Origin: a virus
DNA length: 30,144 nt
IMG/VR virus record: IMGVR_UViG_3300035698_014807
Span: 1-30,144 of that record
Direction: 5' to 3' (one strand)
Below, piece by piece: positions 22,965-29,623 of the stretch. Numbering within the stretch: the first letter of the stretch is position 1; every line of letters begins with the position of its first letter. The position numbers were made by a program, and so were the translations under genes. Below the pieces are notes generated by a model that worked only from the letters and a program-made list of their open reading frames with translations, was not told the DNA's origin and searched no databases.

Positions 22965-23165
22965 ACTTTCATGACTTAGAATCATGTCGGTCACACCCTT
23001 AGATGCTTGTACATCGTAAGGTTTAAATCTTGATTACATTTTCAGTCCGTCTAGGACTAGTGGCATTATCACAATGCTGGTAATCAAGAGAGTCAGCCGT
23101 AAGTTAGAGCTTGCGGCAAGACGCCAAGGTACTACATACTATATCTTCGATCAACACCTCGATTA
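22965..23165 (+). ncRNA. putative structured RNA with a three-way junction
   Basis: No gene fits this stretch, but it holds a run of exact helices. P1: CATGA/TCATG (22970-22986). P2: CCTTAGATG/CATC-G-TAAGG, nine pairs with one bulge (22997-23021). P3: a perfect ten-pair helix TCTTGATTAC/GTAATCAAGA (23028-23037 with 23080-23089) enclosing two further perfect hairpins, AGTCC/GGACT (23044-23058) and GCATT/AATGC (23063-23077). P4: GCCGTAAG/CTTGCGGC, eight pairs with one G-U (23096-23117). The plus strand is favoured by the promoter just upstream; the 3' end is uncertain. It could be a free RNA or an antitermination leader of the early operon. Confidence 0.5.
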
Positions 23166-23166
23166 A
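23138..23166 (-). promoter_or_regulatory. weak candidate minus-strand promoter facing the structured RNA
   Basis: On the minus strand: TTAATC (23166-23161), 17-base spacer, TATAGT (23143-23138). It could read the 22872 operon, and its leader would then be the antisense of the structured RNA. Confidence 0.3.
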
Positions 23167-23206
23167 AATTAATAACTTTCTTACTTATGTATTAAAAAAA
23201 TAAACA

Positions 23207-23215
23207 TGGTACAAT
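23207..23215 (+). promoter_or_regulatory. extended -10 promoter candidate for the recombination operon
   Basis: TGGTACAAT: TG, one base, TACAAT (23210-23215). The -35 region is poor (AT-rich). It would give a leader of about 190 bases before the first gene. Confidence 0.35.
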
Positions 23216-23285
23216 TACATTAGATTGTTTTTTTTGTTTTGATTCGCCTCAATTTCTTTTTAACAATCTGTGATAAAAAAAGATT

Positions 23286-23370
23286 ACACATATATTAAAT
23301 TATAAAATGGGCTGTCAGCATAATATTTACTCTGCCAAGATTTTTATTAATGCTCATCTAGCCCATGTGT
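23286..23370 (+). other. structured leader upstream of the RecE-like gene
   Basis: ATGGGCT (23307-23313) pairs with AGCCCAT (23360-23366). Inside, AGCAT (23317-23321) pairs with ATGCT (23350-23354), and outside ACAC (23286-23289) can pair with GTGT (23367-23370). The element ends 25 bases before the AAAGGA ribosome site. It may control translation or transcription elongation. Confidence 0.4.
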
Positions 23371-23408
23371 GATTTAATTCTTAGCTTATTATTTAAAGGA
23401 TTTATTAA

Positions 23409-24257
23409 ATGATTAAGCCGGGACTATACAAAGATATAAGTAACTACACTTATCACGCATCATCTGCGCTATCTCGAAGCGACATAATGAAATTCATAAA
23501 GTCACCCTATCATTTCAACAATAGACATCTAACCCCTTTCAAAGAAACTGAAGCAATGAACCTGGGCTCTCTTGTGCACTCTTTAATTCTAGAACCTCAT
23601 CTTGTCGAAAAAGAATATTTCTTTTACAAAAAAATAGATAAAAGAACTAAGAAAGGAAAGATTGACTACAACGACATGCTTGCAAGTAGTAAAGGAATGG
23701 TATCAATCAATGAAGAGACAGCAAAAACAGCTTACGAGATGCGTACGGCAGTAAAAAGCAATTCGTACGCTTGCGAGCTGCTTGAAGGGTGCTTAATTGA
23801 ACCTTCAATTTTCTGGCGCAATGACAAATCAGGCCTAGAACTTAAATCGAGACCCGACGCGATGAAAGACGACGGCGACAACAAGGTCATGGTTGTTGAC
23901 TTAAAGACAACTAAAGACGCAAGCCAACACAAGTTTCAGCGCTCATGCATCGATTTTGGGTATTTTCATCAAGCAGCAACAGCAAGCCTTGCACTTGAAA
24001 GCACGGGAAAAGAGATGACGCATTTTATGATTATTGCAGTCGAGAACACCGCCCCTTTCGCTACAGCTATCTATGAAATATCAAGCGATACTATCAAAAA
24101 AGTTTGTAATGAGCTTAAAGGTATTTACTTAGAGATAAGTAATTGTAAAAAAAATGACGCTTGGCCCTCCTACGGATTCAACACACTATCAATTCCAAAT
24201 TACATGCTCACTAAACAAAACAAAGAAAGCGAGAAAGATGCAGCTATCAACTTCTAA
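23409..24257 (+). CDS. RecE-like PD-(D/E)XK exonuclease
   Basis: A 282-residue protein with AAAGGA eight bases upstream. It shows the exonuclease VIII-like pattern: YHASSALSRSDIMKFIKSPY, NLGSLVHSLILEP with H57, KSRPDAM with D150, and VVDLKTT with D164 and K166, then GYFHQAA (184-190). The H, D, D-x-K set is the catalytic core of the RecE/Exo VIII-type domain. These enzymes chew 5' ends of double-stranded DNA to expose 3' single strands. A Sak4-like annealing protein and an SSB are encoded downstream, so the operon is a complete phage recombination set. Confidence 0.8.
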   Translation: MIKPGLYKDISNYTYHASSALSRSDIMKFIKSPYHFNNRHLTPFKETEAMNLGSLVHSLILEPHLVEKEYFFYKKIDKRTKKGKIDYNDMLASSKGMVSINEETAKTAYEMRTAVKSNSYACELLEGCLIEPSIFWRNDKSGLELKSRPDAMKDDGDNKVMVVDLKTTKDASQHKFQRSCIDFGYFHQAATASLALESTGKEMTHFMIIAVENTAPFATAIYEISSDTIKKVCNELKGIYLEISNCKKNDAWPSYGFNTLSIPNYMLTKQNKESEKDAAINF

Positions 24258-24295
24258 TAACTTCATAATTATTTTTACATTTGTTTAGATAAATC

Positions 24296-24323
24296 TTTAC
24301 ATAATAAATTATCATGCTATACT
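24296..24323 (+). promoter_or_regulatory. promoter upstream of the 24357-26863 genes
   Basis: TTTACA (24296-24301), 16-base spacer, TATACT (24318-24323) with TG-C before it (extended -10). It lies in the 99-base gap after the RecE-like gene, giving a separate start for the annealing and SSB genes. Confidence 0.55.
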
Positions 24324-24356
24324 TGCTTTAACTTAATCAACGGCAGAGATAATATT

Positions 24357-24767
24357 ATGACTGATAAGAATAGCGTTACTGAAGAGCAAGAAATTTATGA
24401 ATTACTGGGTGAGTTTGAATCTGTTGTCACACTTTTAAATGACCTTCAAATTCAAAAAAAAGCGCTTGTCGATAAAATTACTAGCTTTCGGTGTGCTAAA
24501 GAAGGCAAGTCCAAAACGTTTGATATCTTAGATAAGAAACTTAAGGTTGTATATCCTCTTGAGTTCAGGGTTGACGAAAAAAAATATAATGATTTTTGTG
24601 ATTTAATTCCCGACGACTGCAACCCTGTTACCGAGATTACTAAGTACAAAGTTAATTCAAAAATGGCTGAAACTCTTTTAATAAATAGTGAGCTTTGCGA
24701 AATAGCGAGCGAGTTCTTAATTAAAAGTGAGCGAAGCAAATCAATATCAATCAATTACGGGGGCTAA
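24357..24767 (+). CDS. unknown protein of the recombination operon
   Basis: A 136-residue protein, MTDKNSVTEEQEIYELLGEF. An N-terminal helical heptad-like region (12-45: YELLGEFESVVTLLNDLQIQ) is followed by KSKTFDILDKKLKVVYPLEF and RVDEKKYNDFCDLIPDDCNP. It ends one base before the Sak4-like gene's ATG (TAATATG). I do not recognise the family with certainty; its fixed place before the annealing ATPase suggests a helper in recombination, by association only. Confidence 0.65.
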   Translation: MTDKNSVTEEQEIYELLGEFESVVTLLNDLQIQKKALVDKITSFRCAKEGKSKTFDILDKKLKVVYPLEFRVDEKKYNDFCDLIPDDCNPVTEITKYKVNSKMAETLLINSELCEIASEFLIKSERSKSISINYGG

Positions 24768-24768
24768 T

Positions 24769-25437
24769 ATGGGAAATCCGATTTTAATTATTGGCGAACC
24801 AGGTTCTGGTAAAAGTACTTCAATTAGGAATTTAGACCCTAACGAGACTTTTATTATTAATGTTTTTGGCAAAGGTCTACCCTTTCGAGGAGCTAATAAG
24901 GTTTACAGTCAAAAAAAAGGCGAAGGGAATCTCTTTGCTAGTGATAATTACGACCATATTGTCAAATGCATTAAAGCGGTTAATAAGCGCTCGCAGTTTA
25001 AGACTCTCATTATTGATGATTGGCAATATATACTTGCTAATGAATTTATTAGACGCGCTGGGGAAGTGGGATTCACTAAGTTCTCAGAAATAGCGCAGCA
25101 TGGCTGGCTTACAATTAATGAGCTTCAAAATACTAGAGACGACTTAGATTGTTTTGTGTTATCTCATAGTGAAACCGATGAGTTCGGAAAGGTTAGGTGT
25201 AAAACTATCGGTAAAATGCTTAATGACAAGATATCAATAGAGGGTATGTTTACTACCGTGTTGCACTGCCTGGTTTCTGATAGCGGCCATAGCTTTCTAA
25301 CGGCGCATGATGGAAGGCATTTAGCTAAAAGCCCGATGGGCATGTTTGATGATGCAGTTATTGATAATGATTTAATTTTAGTTAAAGAAGCGTTAAATAA
25401 TTTTTATAATGATGATGTTGAGGAGTTACAAGAATGA
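24769..25437 (+). CDS. Sak4-like single-strand annealing ATPase
   Basis: A 222-residue protein. I start it at ATG 24769 (MGNPILIIGEPGSGKSTSIR), preceded by a G-rich ribosome site in the end of the previous gene. A GTG 14 codons upstream lies inside that gene. Walker A is GEPGSGKST (9-17) and Walker B is LIIDD (80-84), followed by FSEIAQHGWLTINEL and DCFVLSHSE. This is the AAA_24 / RecA-core pattern of phage nucleotide-binding proteins. Sak4 of coliphage HK620 belongs to it and anneals single strands with help of its own SSB. Here too the SSB gene follows directly with an ATGA overlap. Annealase function is inferred from family and context. Confidence 0.75.
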   Translation: MGNPILIIGEPGSGKSTSIRNLDPNETFIINVFGKGLPFRGANKVYSQKKGEGNLFASDNYDHIVKCIKAVNKRSQFKTLIIDDWQYILANEFIRRAGEVGFTKFSEIAQHGWLTINELQNTRDDLDCFVLSHSETDEFGKVRCKTIGKMLNDKISIEGMFTTVLHCLVSDSGHSFLTAHDGRHLAKSPMGMFDDAVIDNDLILVKEALNNFYNDDVEELQE

Positions 25438-26000
25438 GTTTTTATAGTTTGTCCGATGGAAGTAGCCCGACCGGAAGTGAAGAGGATTCCAATGCTTCAG
25501 TTATTTTAACAGTGTTTGATAATACTTTCGCAAAAGCAAAAATAACCGCATGTGAGATAAAAATATGGGGTGACAATAAGTACGTTGAAGTCAGGTGGCA
25601 GCTTATCGATACCAAGTTTAAAGGTATATTTGTCACTCAAAAAATAAAAGTATTTGAGCAGTCAGGGAAAGCCAGGGATAGAGCTATTAACATGCTTGTT
25701 CGACTTTATAAGATTGCCAATTTAAAGCTTAGTCATTCGGATGCCCCGGGCAATAGCGATTTAGCTATGCTTAAAGGAAGAGTTATGGGTATTAAAATCC
25801 AACAGTGGTTTTATCAAGGCAAAGAAGGGAACTGGGTAAGTGAAGTGCATAGCGCTGAGGAGTTCACTTCAAAAGAGGGTGTTTTAAAGAATGCGCCCGC
25901 TGAAAATCCTTTAATTGCGTCAAATTCAATGCCGATTGAAGCTTATCAGAAAATGAGCAATCAGGCTGATTCTATGGTTGATGATGATATACCGTTCTAG
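25434..26000 (+). CDS. single-stranded DNA-binding protein
   Basis: A 188-residue protein, coupled to the preceding ATPase gene by ATGA. The protein has an OB-like strand pattern (AKAKITACEIKIWGDNKYVE ... VRWQLIDTKFKGIFVTQKIK) and, decisive for the call, ends in an acidic tail finishing DDDIPF, the SSB C-terminal tip that binds partner proteins. It is not close to E. coli SSB in sequence; it fits the phage type found beside Sak4. It would coat the single strands made by the RecE-like nuclease and help the annealing protein. Confidence 0.8.
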   Translation: MSFYSLSDGSSPTGSEEDSNASVILTVFDNTFAKAKITACEIKIWGDNKYVEVRWQLIDTKFKGIFVTQKIKVFEQSGKARDRAINMLVRLYKIANLKLSHSDAPGNSDLAMLKGRVMGIKIQQWFYQGKEGNWVSEVHSAEEFTSKEGVLKNAPAENPLIASNSMPIEAYQKMSNQADSMVDDDIPF

Positions 26001-26048
26001 CATCGTCTAATAAATTATAAAATAACAATTAAATAAAGGAGCAGTTCT

Positions 26049-26333
26049 ATGGATGTTAAAGAGAAAGCAAACGACTTTTTAGAATTAATTAAACAAACTA
26101 AAGAGCGTCTTGACGTTTTATCAGCCTTGTCATTAGATTTAAAAGATAAAATTGATAATGAAAGTATCGATGAAGAGCAGCGCTTGCATGTGTGCCGTTT
26201 TTCGGTTGCTGCGACCGACTTAGTTAGCGTTTTAATTAACTTTAATAACAAATATCCGAAAGTAGAACTTTGCTCTGGGGAAGTTGAAGAAGATAAAGAG
26301 GGCTCTAGAGATGACGATAAACCAATTACTTAA
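26049..26333 (+). CDS. unknown 94-residue acidic helical protein
   Basis: MDVKEKANDFLELIKQTKER follows AAAGGAG. The first 45 residues are amphipathic helix, then an acidic tail (EEDKEGSRDDDKPIT). The end overlaps the Cro-like gene's start by 23 bases, so translation is likely linked. No family is recognised. Confidence 0.6.
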   Translation: MDVKEKANDFLELIKQTKERLDVLSALSLDLKDKIDNESIDEEQRLHVCRFSVAATDLVSVLINFNNKYPKVELCSGEVEEDKEGSRDDDKPIT

Positions 26334-26523
26334 GTATTATAAAACGCAGTCTGCCGCTTGTGCGGCGCTGCATGTTTCCAGAGCGTGCTTTACTTATTGG
26401 GGAAAGATTGGGTATATACCCTACGTCCGACAATGTAAGTATGAGAAGCTTACGGACGGAAAGTTAAAAGCAAGCCACAAGGAAATTAATGTCGCTATAA
26501 GAAAACGTTTTGGCTCTGATTAG
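26311..26523 (+). CDS. Cro-like repressor
   Basis: A 70-residue protein; start ATG 26311 (MTINQLLKYYKTQSAACAAL) after GAGG. A longer frame from a TTG at 26284 is less likely. The helix-turn-helix is clear: TQSAACAALHVSRACFTYWG (12-31), then YIPYVRQCKYEKLTDGKLKA. This is the pattern of P22-type and lambdoid Cro proteins (FGTQRAVAKALGISDAAVSQW; IP; IE-LT-G-L). It would bind operators as a small dimer. It is read in the recombination operon, not beside a CI gene as in lambda. Possible targets include the inverted repeat at 18052-18071. Confidence 0.7.
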   Translation: MTINQLLKYYKTQSAACAALHVSRACFTYWGKIGYIPYVRQCKYEKLTDGKLKASHKEINVAIRKRFGSD

Positions 26524-26560
26524 GTTGATTAGAGCTTAAATAAATTACAGGAGTTTTAAC

Positions 26561-26863
26561 GTGTTTTTAGATAAAGTTATTAGCAATTCTGATTTTGTAG
26601 AAGATGGGTTGATCGCGGTTAACTTGCAAAGAACAACATTTGAAAATTGTACTTTCTCGTCTTTGGTTATATATAAATCAAACTTTGCTGACTGCGCTTT
26701 TATAGATTGTGTTTTTGATAGGGTTTACTTTATAGACCCCGTTAGCACTGAAGACCTTCTTTTTGATCGATGCAAATTTGTAAATTGTGAATTTATAGAT
26801 GCAGCTATTTATGAGTTTAAAATAAGAAACTGTAGCTTTATTAAAAATATTGTATCAAACTAG
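26561..26863 (+). CDS. pentapeptide-repeat protein
   Basis: A 100-residue protein starting at GTG 26561, seven bases after AGGAG. From residue 24 it shows the five-residue rhythm of pentapeptide repeats with Phe or Ile in the centre and many Cys: TFENC TFSSL VIYKS NFADC, then AFIDC VFDRV, and after a short break LFDRC KFVNC EFIDA AIYEF KIRNC SF. This forms a right-handed square beta helix. Small ones such as Qnr and MfpA mimic DNA and act on gyrase; whether this one does is unknown. It is the last gene of the operon. Confidence 0.7.
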   Translation: MFLDKVISNSDFVEDGLIAVNLQRTTFENCTFSSLVIYKSNFADCAFIDCVFDRVYFIDPVSTEDLLFDRCKFVNCEFIDAAIYEFKIRNCSFIKNIVSN

Positions 26864-26894
26864 TTAATATAGATATTCCAAAGAATTAGAGTGT

Positions 26895-27275
26895 TTATTC
26901 AAACGATAAATACTTTTCCAGTGTATTAATAGCCTGTGTTGCGCTGTAGCAAATTGCTGTAGCGTAACCTTCATTAGACATATTAATTAAAAACTCCTTT
27001 TGACATGGAGTGGTCTTGTTTTTCCCTGCCTTCATTTCAACCCAAAGCCCGTGATACTCTCCGCTTGCAATAGCGATAAATATATCAGACACCCCAGCTT
27101 TTAATCCCATTCGCTTAAGAATCTTTCCATACCACCAGCTACGACGCCCTTCATTAGGTATGTGAATTGCAGCCTTTTTAATTCTTGGGTTTAATGCAAT
27201 CCACTCAAAAAAAGCTATTTGCTCCAGCGCCTCGGGGCCTATCTTAGATTTTGTTTGCATTGGGAACAGTTCCAT
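26895..27275 (-). CDS. VRR-NUC domain nuclease
   Basis: A 126-residue protein. The family pattern is complete: EALEQIAFFEWIAL (15-28), IPNEGRRS (39-46), LKRMGLKAGVSDIFIA with D64, GLWVEMKAG with E80 and K82, CQKEFLINMSNEGYATAICY with Q92, and a final YLSFE. Stand-alone phage VRR-NUC proteins are PD-(D/E)XK endonucleases acting on branched DNA such as Holliday junctions. It overlaps the lysozyme gene by 32 bases. An inner Met6 is an alternative start; neither has a strong ribosome site. Confidence 0.85.
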   Translation of the reverse strand: MELFPMQTKSKIGPEALEQIAFFEWIALNPRIKKAAIHIPNEGRRSWWYGKILKRMGLKAGVSDIFIAIASGEYHGLWVEMKAGKNKTTPCQKEFLINMSNEGYATAICYSATQAINTLEKYLSFE

Positions 27276-27684
27276 ATCTTAATCGAAATCTAATATCCGC
27301 AGATCTAGAAGCGCCAACGTCTTGCTTGGCCCATTTTGAGTCCATTAACTCATTAGATGCAAGTTTGAAATTTCTCGTACCTATATGCCCAATCATTTTT
27401 TTAAAAGTAAGAAGTGAAGGGAGCCCCATATTATACAAAAGCTCAATCATAACCTCTTTTCTAATTGGGCTTAACCCTACGTACCATTCTCGCTTAGATA
27501 AAGCTTTATCACAGCGTTTTAAATCATTCCTAAGCAAATATAACGCTTCTTCTTTTGTGATACCTAAACCGCCCTCTATATCGATACATCTGCCGTAACC
27601 AATCGTTAGTTTGCCGGCGGGACACAGGTAGCCAAAACTTCGAAATCCTTCATGTAATTTTATTCTTTGCTCGAGATTTTTCAT
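27244..27684 (-). CDS. T4-type lysozyme (endolysin, GH24)
   Basis: A 146-residue protein starting at ATG 27684, eight bases after GGAG; a GTG eight codons upstream is less likely. LHEGFRSFGYLCPAGKLTIG has the catalytic set E12, C21, T27, spaced exactly as E11, D20, T26 in T4 lysozyme, with Cys in place of Asp, as in many GH24 endolysins. Then GGLGITKEEALYLLRNDLKR and SKWAKQDVGASRSADIRFRL complete the fold. No signal peptide is visible, so a holin is needed for release. It degrades peptidoglycan at the end of infection. Confidence 0.9.
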   Translation of the reverse strand: MKNLEQRIKLHEGFRSFGYLCPAGKLTIGYGRCIDIEGGLGITKEEALYLLRNDLKRCDKALSKREWYVGLSPIRKEVMIELLYNMGLPSLLTFKKMIGHIGTRNFKLASNELMDSKWAKQDVGASRSADIRFRLRYGTVPNANKI

Positions 27685-27711
27685 GGGCTCTTCTCCGAAC
27701 TTAATCACTTA

Positions 27712-27727
27712 ACCAGATTTCTCTGGT
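27712..27727 (-). repeat. hairpin with GAAA tetraloop before the lysozyme gene
   Basis: On the minus-strand RNA, ACCAGA-GAAA-TCTGGT: six perfect pairs and a stable GNRA loop, 28 bases before the lysozyme start. No U tail, so more likely a stability or attenuation element than a terminator. Confidence 0.4.
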
Positions 27728-27756
27728 CAGCGATTTCAGGTCTAACCTTATAAAGC

Positions 27757-27924
27757 TTAGCCCAGATCATCTTGCTCTGGGTTTGAAGCTTCTTCTAAAG
27801 ATATAATTTGTCTTTCTAAAGCTTCGATAGCGCCGGTTAACTTAAGCACCATCTCGTTAGTTCTATCTCGATTATCTGAATATTCTTCAATCTGTTTCTG
27901 TATACCTGGTATATCTAAAGTCAT
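27757..27924 (-). CDS. 55-residue coiled-coil protein
   Basis: The start is ATG 27924 (MTLDIPGIQKQIEEYSDNRD), six bases after AGGA; the frame is open further up but without a ribosome site. Residues 8-48 form a heptad coiled coil (RTNEMVLKLTGAIEALERQI). No membrane segment. Unknown function; lies between fibre genes and lysozyme. The end of the gene holds a CCCAGA/TCTGGG inverted repeat. Confidence 0.55.
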   Translation of the reverse strand: MTLDIPGIQKQIEEYSDNRDRTNEMVLKLTGAIEALERQIISLEEASNPEQDDLG

Positions 27925-27940
27925 AATTAATCCTAAGTTA

Positions 27941-28135
27941 TTATCGTACGATTGCAGCGGCAATAGCGGCTAAGCTAGAATCCAATCCAACAAGGGTCAT
28001 TTCTTTTTCTTCTGTCTTAGCAAGAATAGAAACACCATCTTCTTTTACGATATTGGTATAAATAATATTTGCTACGCCAGTTTCTAAGCATAACTTACCG
28101 ATTGACGCGGGTAATTCTTCAGTTATAAAAGCCAT
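27941..28135 (-). CDS. hypothetical 64-residue protein
   Basis: MAFITEELPASIGKLCLETG follows GGAG by seven bases. It has mixed beta and helix pattern with an Ala-rich end (GLDSSLAAIAAAIVR). No family is recognised. It lies directly after the YadA-like fibre gene. Confidence 0.55.
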   Translation of the reverse strand: MAFITEELPASIGKLCLETGVANIIYTNIVKEDGVSILAKTEEKEMTLVGLDSSLAAIAAAIVR

Positions 28136-28155
28136 TTTATTTCTCCGGTTATTTA

Positions 28156-29088
28156 TTAAGTATCAGCAAAAAGCTGAACCTTATATTGTGTACCATTTAC
28201 TTTTATACGCCAATACCCAGCCGAAGCACCTGCCGTAGGGTAAATTGTTCCATCCCCTCTAAATCCAACCGGGCCACCTGAAGACCCAATGGCTATTCCT
28301 GGCCCATTAGTTGCCGATGAGGTGCCGGTTGAGGCTTCAGAAATGGAATTCAATCCTATTGAAATAGTTCCGGATGCTGCCGAAGAGTTACTAGACGATA
28401 GATATCCAATAAATGTATTATTTGATCCGGTTGTTACATCAGCACCAGTACCTCCCGAAGTTCCTGCCTTAGTCCCTAAGCAAGTATTACCCCCGCCGGT
28501 TGTCAGGGATTTACCGGCCCAAAGACCAAAAGCCGAAACATTACTGCTTGTAAGGTTATTCCCAGCGCGCGCACCAATAACCGTATTGCCCGATTCGGTC
28601 GTAAGTTTGTCTCCGCTATTTTGACCGACACACATATTCCAAAATCCAGAGGTCATCAATGCTCCGGCAGCTTTACCGATTAGAATATTCGCTGAACCAT
28701 CGGTCAAAGAAGTTCCTACGCTATCCGTGCCAATACATACATTAGCACCACCAGTTTGTAAGGAATTTCCAGCATCTCCTATATATACATTTGTGGCAAG
28801 TCCGGCAAGACCAGCTCCAAAATTAACGCCATTAAGTGTGACATCTGCTAGCACAGCATTGCCAATACTTGGGACTCCGGTAGCCGAGGTAACAAGGAGA
28901 CCACTATTTGCAGTAGTAAGTCCTGAGATGGTATTTCCAGCCGCAGCATAAACGCCTAGCTCATTAATAGTCCCGTCGCTGACTGTTCCGCTTGCAGCGC
29001 CGCCGCCATGACTTATGTTAAATACTTCAAGCCATTTTAAAAACTCACCTGCACCTATTCCTCTCGGGCTATATGAACTTGCACTCAT
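28156..29088 (-). CDS. YadA-head-like fibre protein
   Basis: A 310-residue protein; start ATG 29088 (MSASSYSPRGIGAGEFLKWL) coupled to the preceding gene by ATGA. From about residue 95 it has repeats of the trimeric autotransporter head type: ATNVYIGDAGNSLQTGGANV, SANILIGKAAGALMTSGFWN, SGNTVIGARAGNNLTSSNVS, GGNTCLGTKAGTSGGTG and SNNTFIGYLSSSNSS. This N-x-xIG-xxAG rhythm forms a left-handed beta roll and occurs in phage fibres as well as bacterial adhesins. It is likely a trimeric tail or head fibre used in host contact. Confidence 0.7.
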   Translation of the reverse strand: MSASSYSPRGIGAGEFLKWLEVFNISHGGGAASGTVSDGTINELGVYAAAGNTISGLTTANSGLLVTSATGVPSIGNAVLADVTLNGVNFGAGLAGLATNVYIGDAGNSLQTGGANVCIGTDSVGTSLTDGSANILIGKAAGALMTSGFWNMCVGQNSGDKLTTESGNTVIGARAGNNLTSSNVSAFGLWAGKSLTTGGGNTCLGTKAGTSGGTGADVTTGSNNTFIGYLSSSNSSAASGTISIGLNSISEASTGTSSATNGPGIAIGSSGGPVGFRGDGTIYPTAGASAGYWRIKVNGTQYKVQLFADT

Positions 29089-29270
29089 TGTAATACCCAC
29101 CCTGTGGTTGAGGTAATGTCTGTCCCGTCGTTAGTAAATGTTTGAACATAGGTATATTGCTGATAAACCGACGTGATTGTTGTCAGGAATCCGCCCGAAT
29201 ATCCGAATGTTTGAGGTAACGTCTCAAAGGGGATGTCTTCTAGAAGTGTTGGAACCATTAAAAATGTCAT
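29085..29270 (-). CDS. small fibre-associated protein, 61 residues
   Basis: MTFLMVPTLLEDIPFETLPQ with AAGGA eight bases upstream. The pattern FGYSGGFLTTITSVYQQYTY then VQTFTNDGTDITSTTGWVLQ is a repeated beta-hairpin motif often seen in short proteins or segments attached to phage fibres. It is coupled to the YadA-like fibre gene by ATGA, which supports a shared structure. Inferred. Confidence 0.55.
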   Translation of the reverse strand: MTFLMVPTLLEDIPFETLPQTFGYSGGFLTTITSVYQQYTYVQTFTNDGTDITSTTGWVLQ

Positions 29271-29330
29271 AATTAATATCCTTGTTTTTCAATTATTATA
29301 TTTTATATCATGAAGTAGCCGAAAGAAATA

Positions 29331-29522
29331 TTACTTTTCGTCTGGACTTAGGTCGACATCGATACCCTGAGTTCTCAGTACGGCCTCGGCAGCTTGCTCA
29401 ACCATACCATCAGGCGTCTTAGATACAAGGTAAGCCCCAAGACCTACAGTAAATGCGATAGCGACAATGACTTTCTTAATTGTCACATACTTTTTAATTA
29501 AAGATTTTAATTTAAATTCCAT
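29331..29522 (-). CDS. small single-pass membrane protein
   Basis: 63 residues, GAGG five bases before the ATG. A basic N-terminus (MEFKLKSLIKKYVTIKK) precedes one membrane helix (about 18-34, VIVAIAFTVGLGAYLV) and an acidic soluble tail (QAAEAVLRTQGIDVDLSPDE). It lies in the group with the lysozyme and could be a holin or a lysis accessory, but one helix and size alone do not show it. Confidence 0.55.
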   Translation of the reverse strand: MEFKLKSLIKKYVTIKKVIVAIAFTVGLGAYLVSKTPDGMVEQAAEAVLRTQGIDVDLSPDEK

Positions 29523-29543
29523 ATCAACCTCTTCAGAATATTA

Positions 29544-29618
29544 CTACTGCATAAAGCCTCCGCGCCCTATAATTTCTATAGCGCGCCAAGCCTCGTTTAT
29601 TAAAAGCTGCGTGTTCAT
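29544..29618 (-). CDS. possible 24-residue peptide
   Basis: Five bases after the stop of the preceding gene, ATG 29618 opens MNTQLLINEAWRAIEIIGRG and ends GFMQ at TAG. A GGA eight bases upstream is a weak ribosome site. Tight spacing to the upstream gene supports translation; its length allows chance. Confidence 0.3.
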   Translation of the reverse strand: MNTQLLINEAWRAIEIIGRGGFMQ

Positions 29619-29623
29619 GCAAG

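Noticed and set aside
22990-23120. tRNA gene
   Set aside because: Several hairpins exist, but there is no seven-pair acceptor stem, no D loop with GG and no T arm of the GTTC-A type at the right distances.
22873-23408. Integrase, CI repressor or attachment site in the gap between divergent operons
   Set aside because: No frame with such motifs is found on either strand, and no tRNA-like sequence is present; the gap is explained by promoters and RNA structure.
27251-27598. Plus-strand gene of 115 residues
   Set aside because: It lies wholly opposite the lysozyme gene, whose catalytic motifs are unmistakable, and has no ribosome site.
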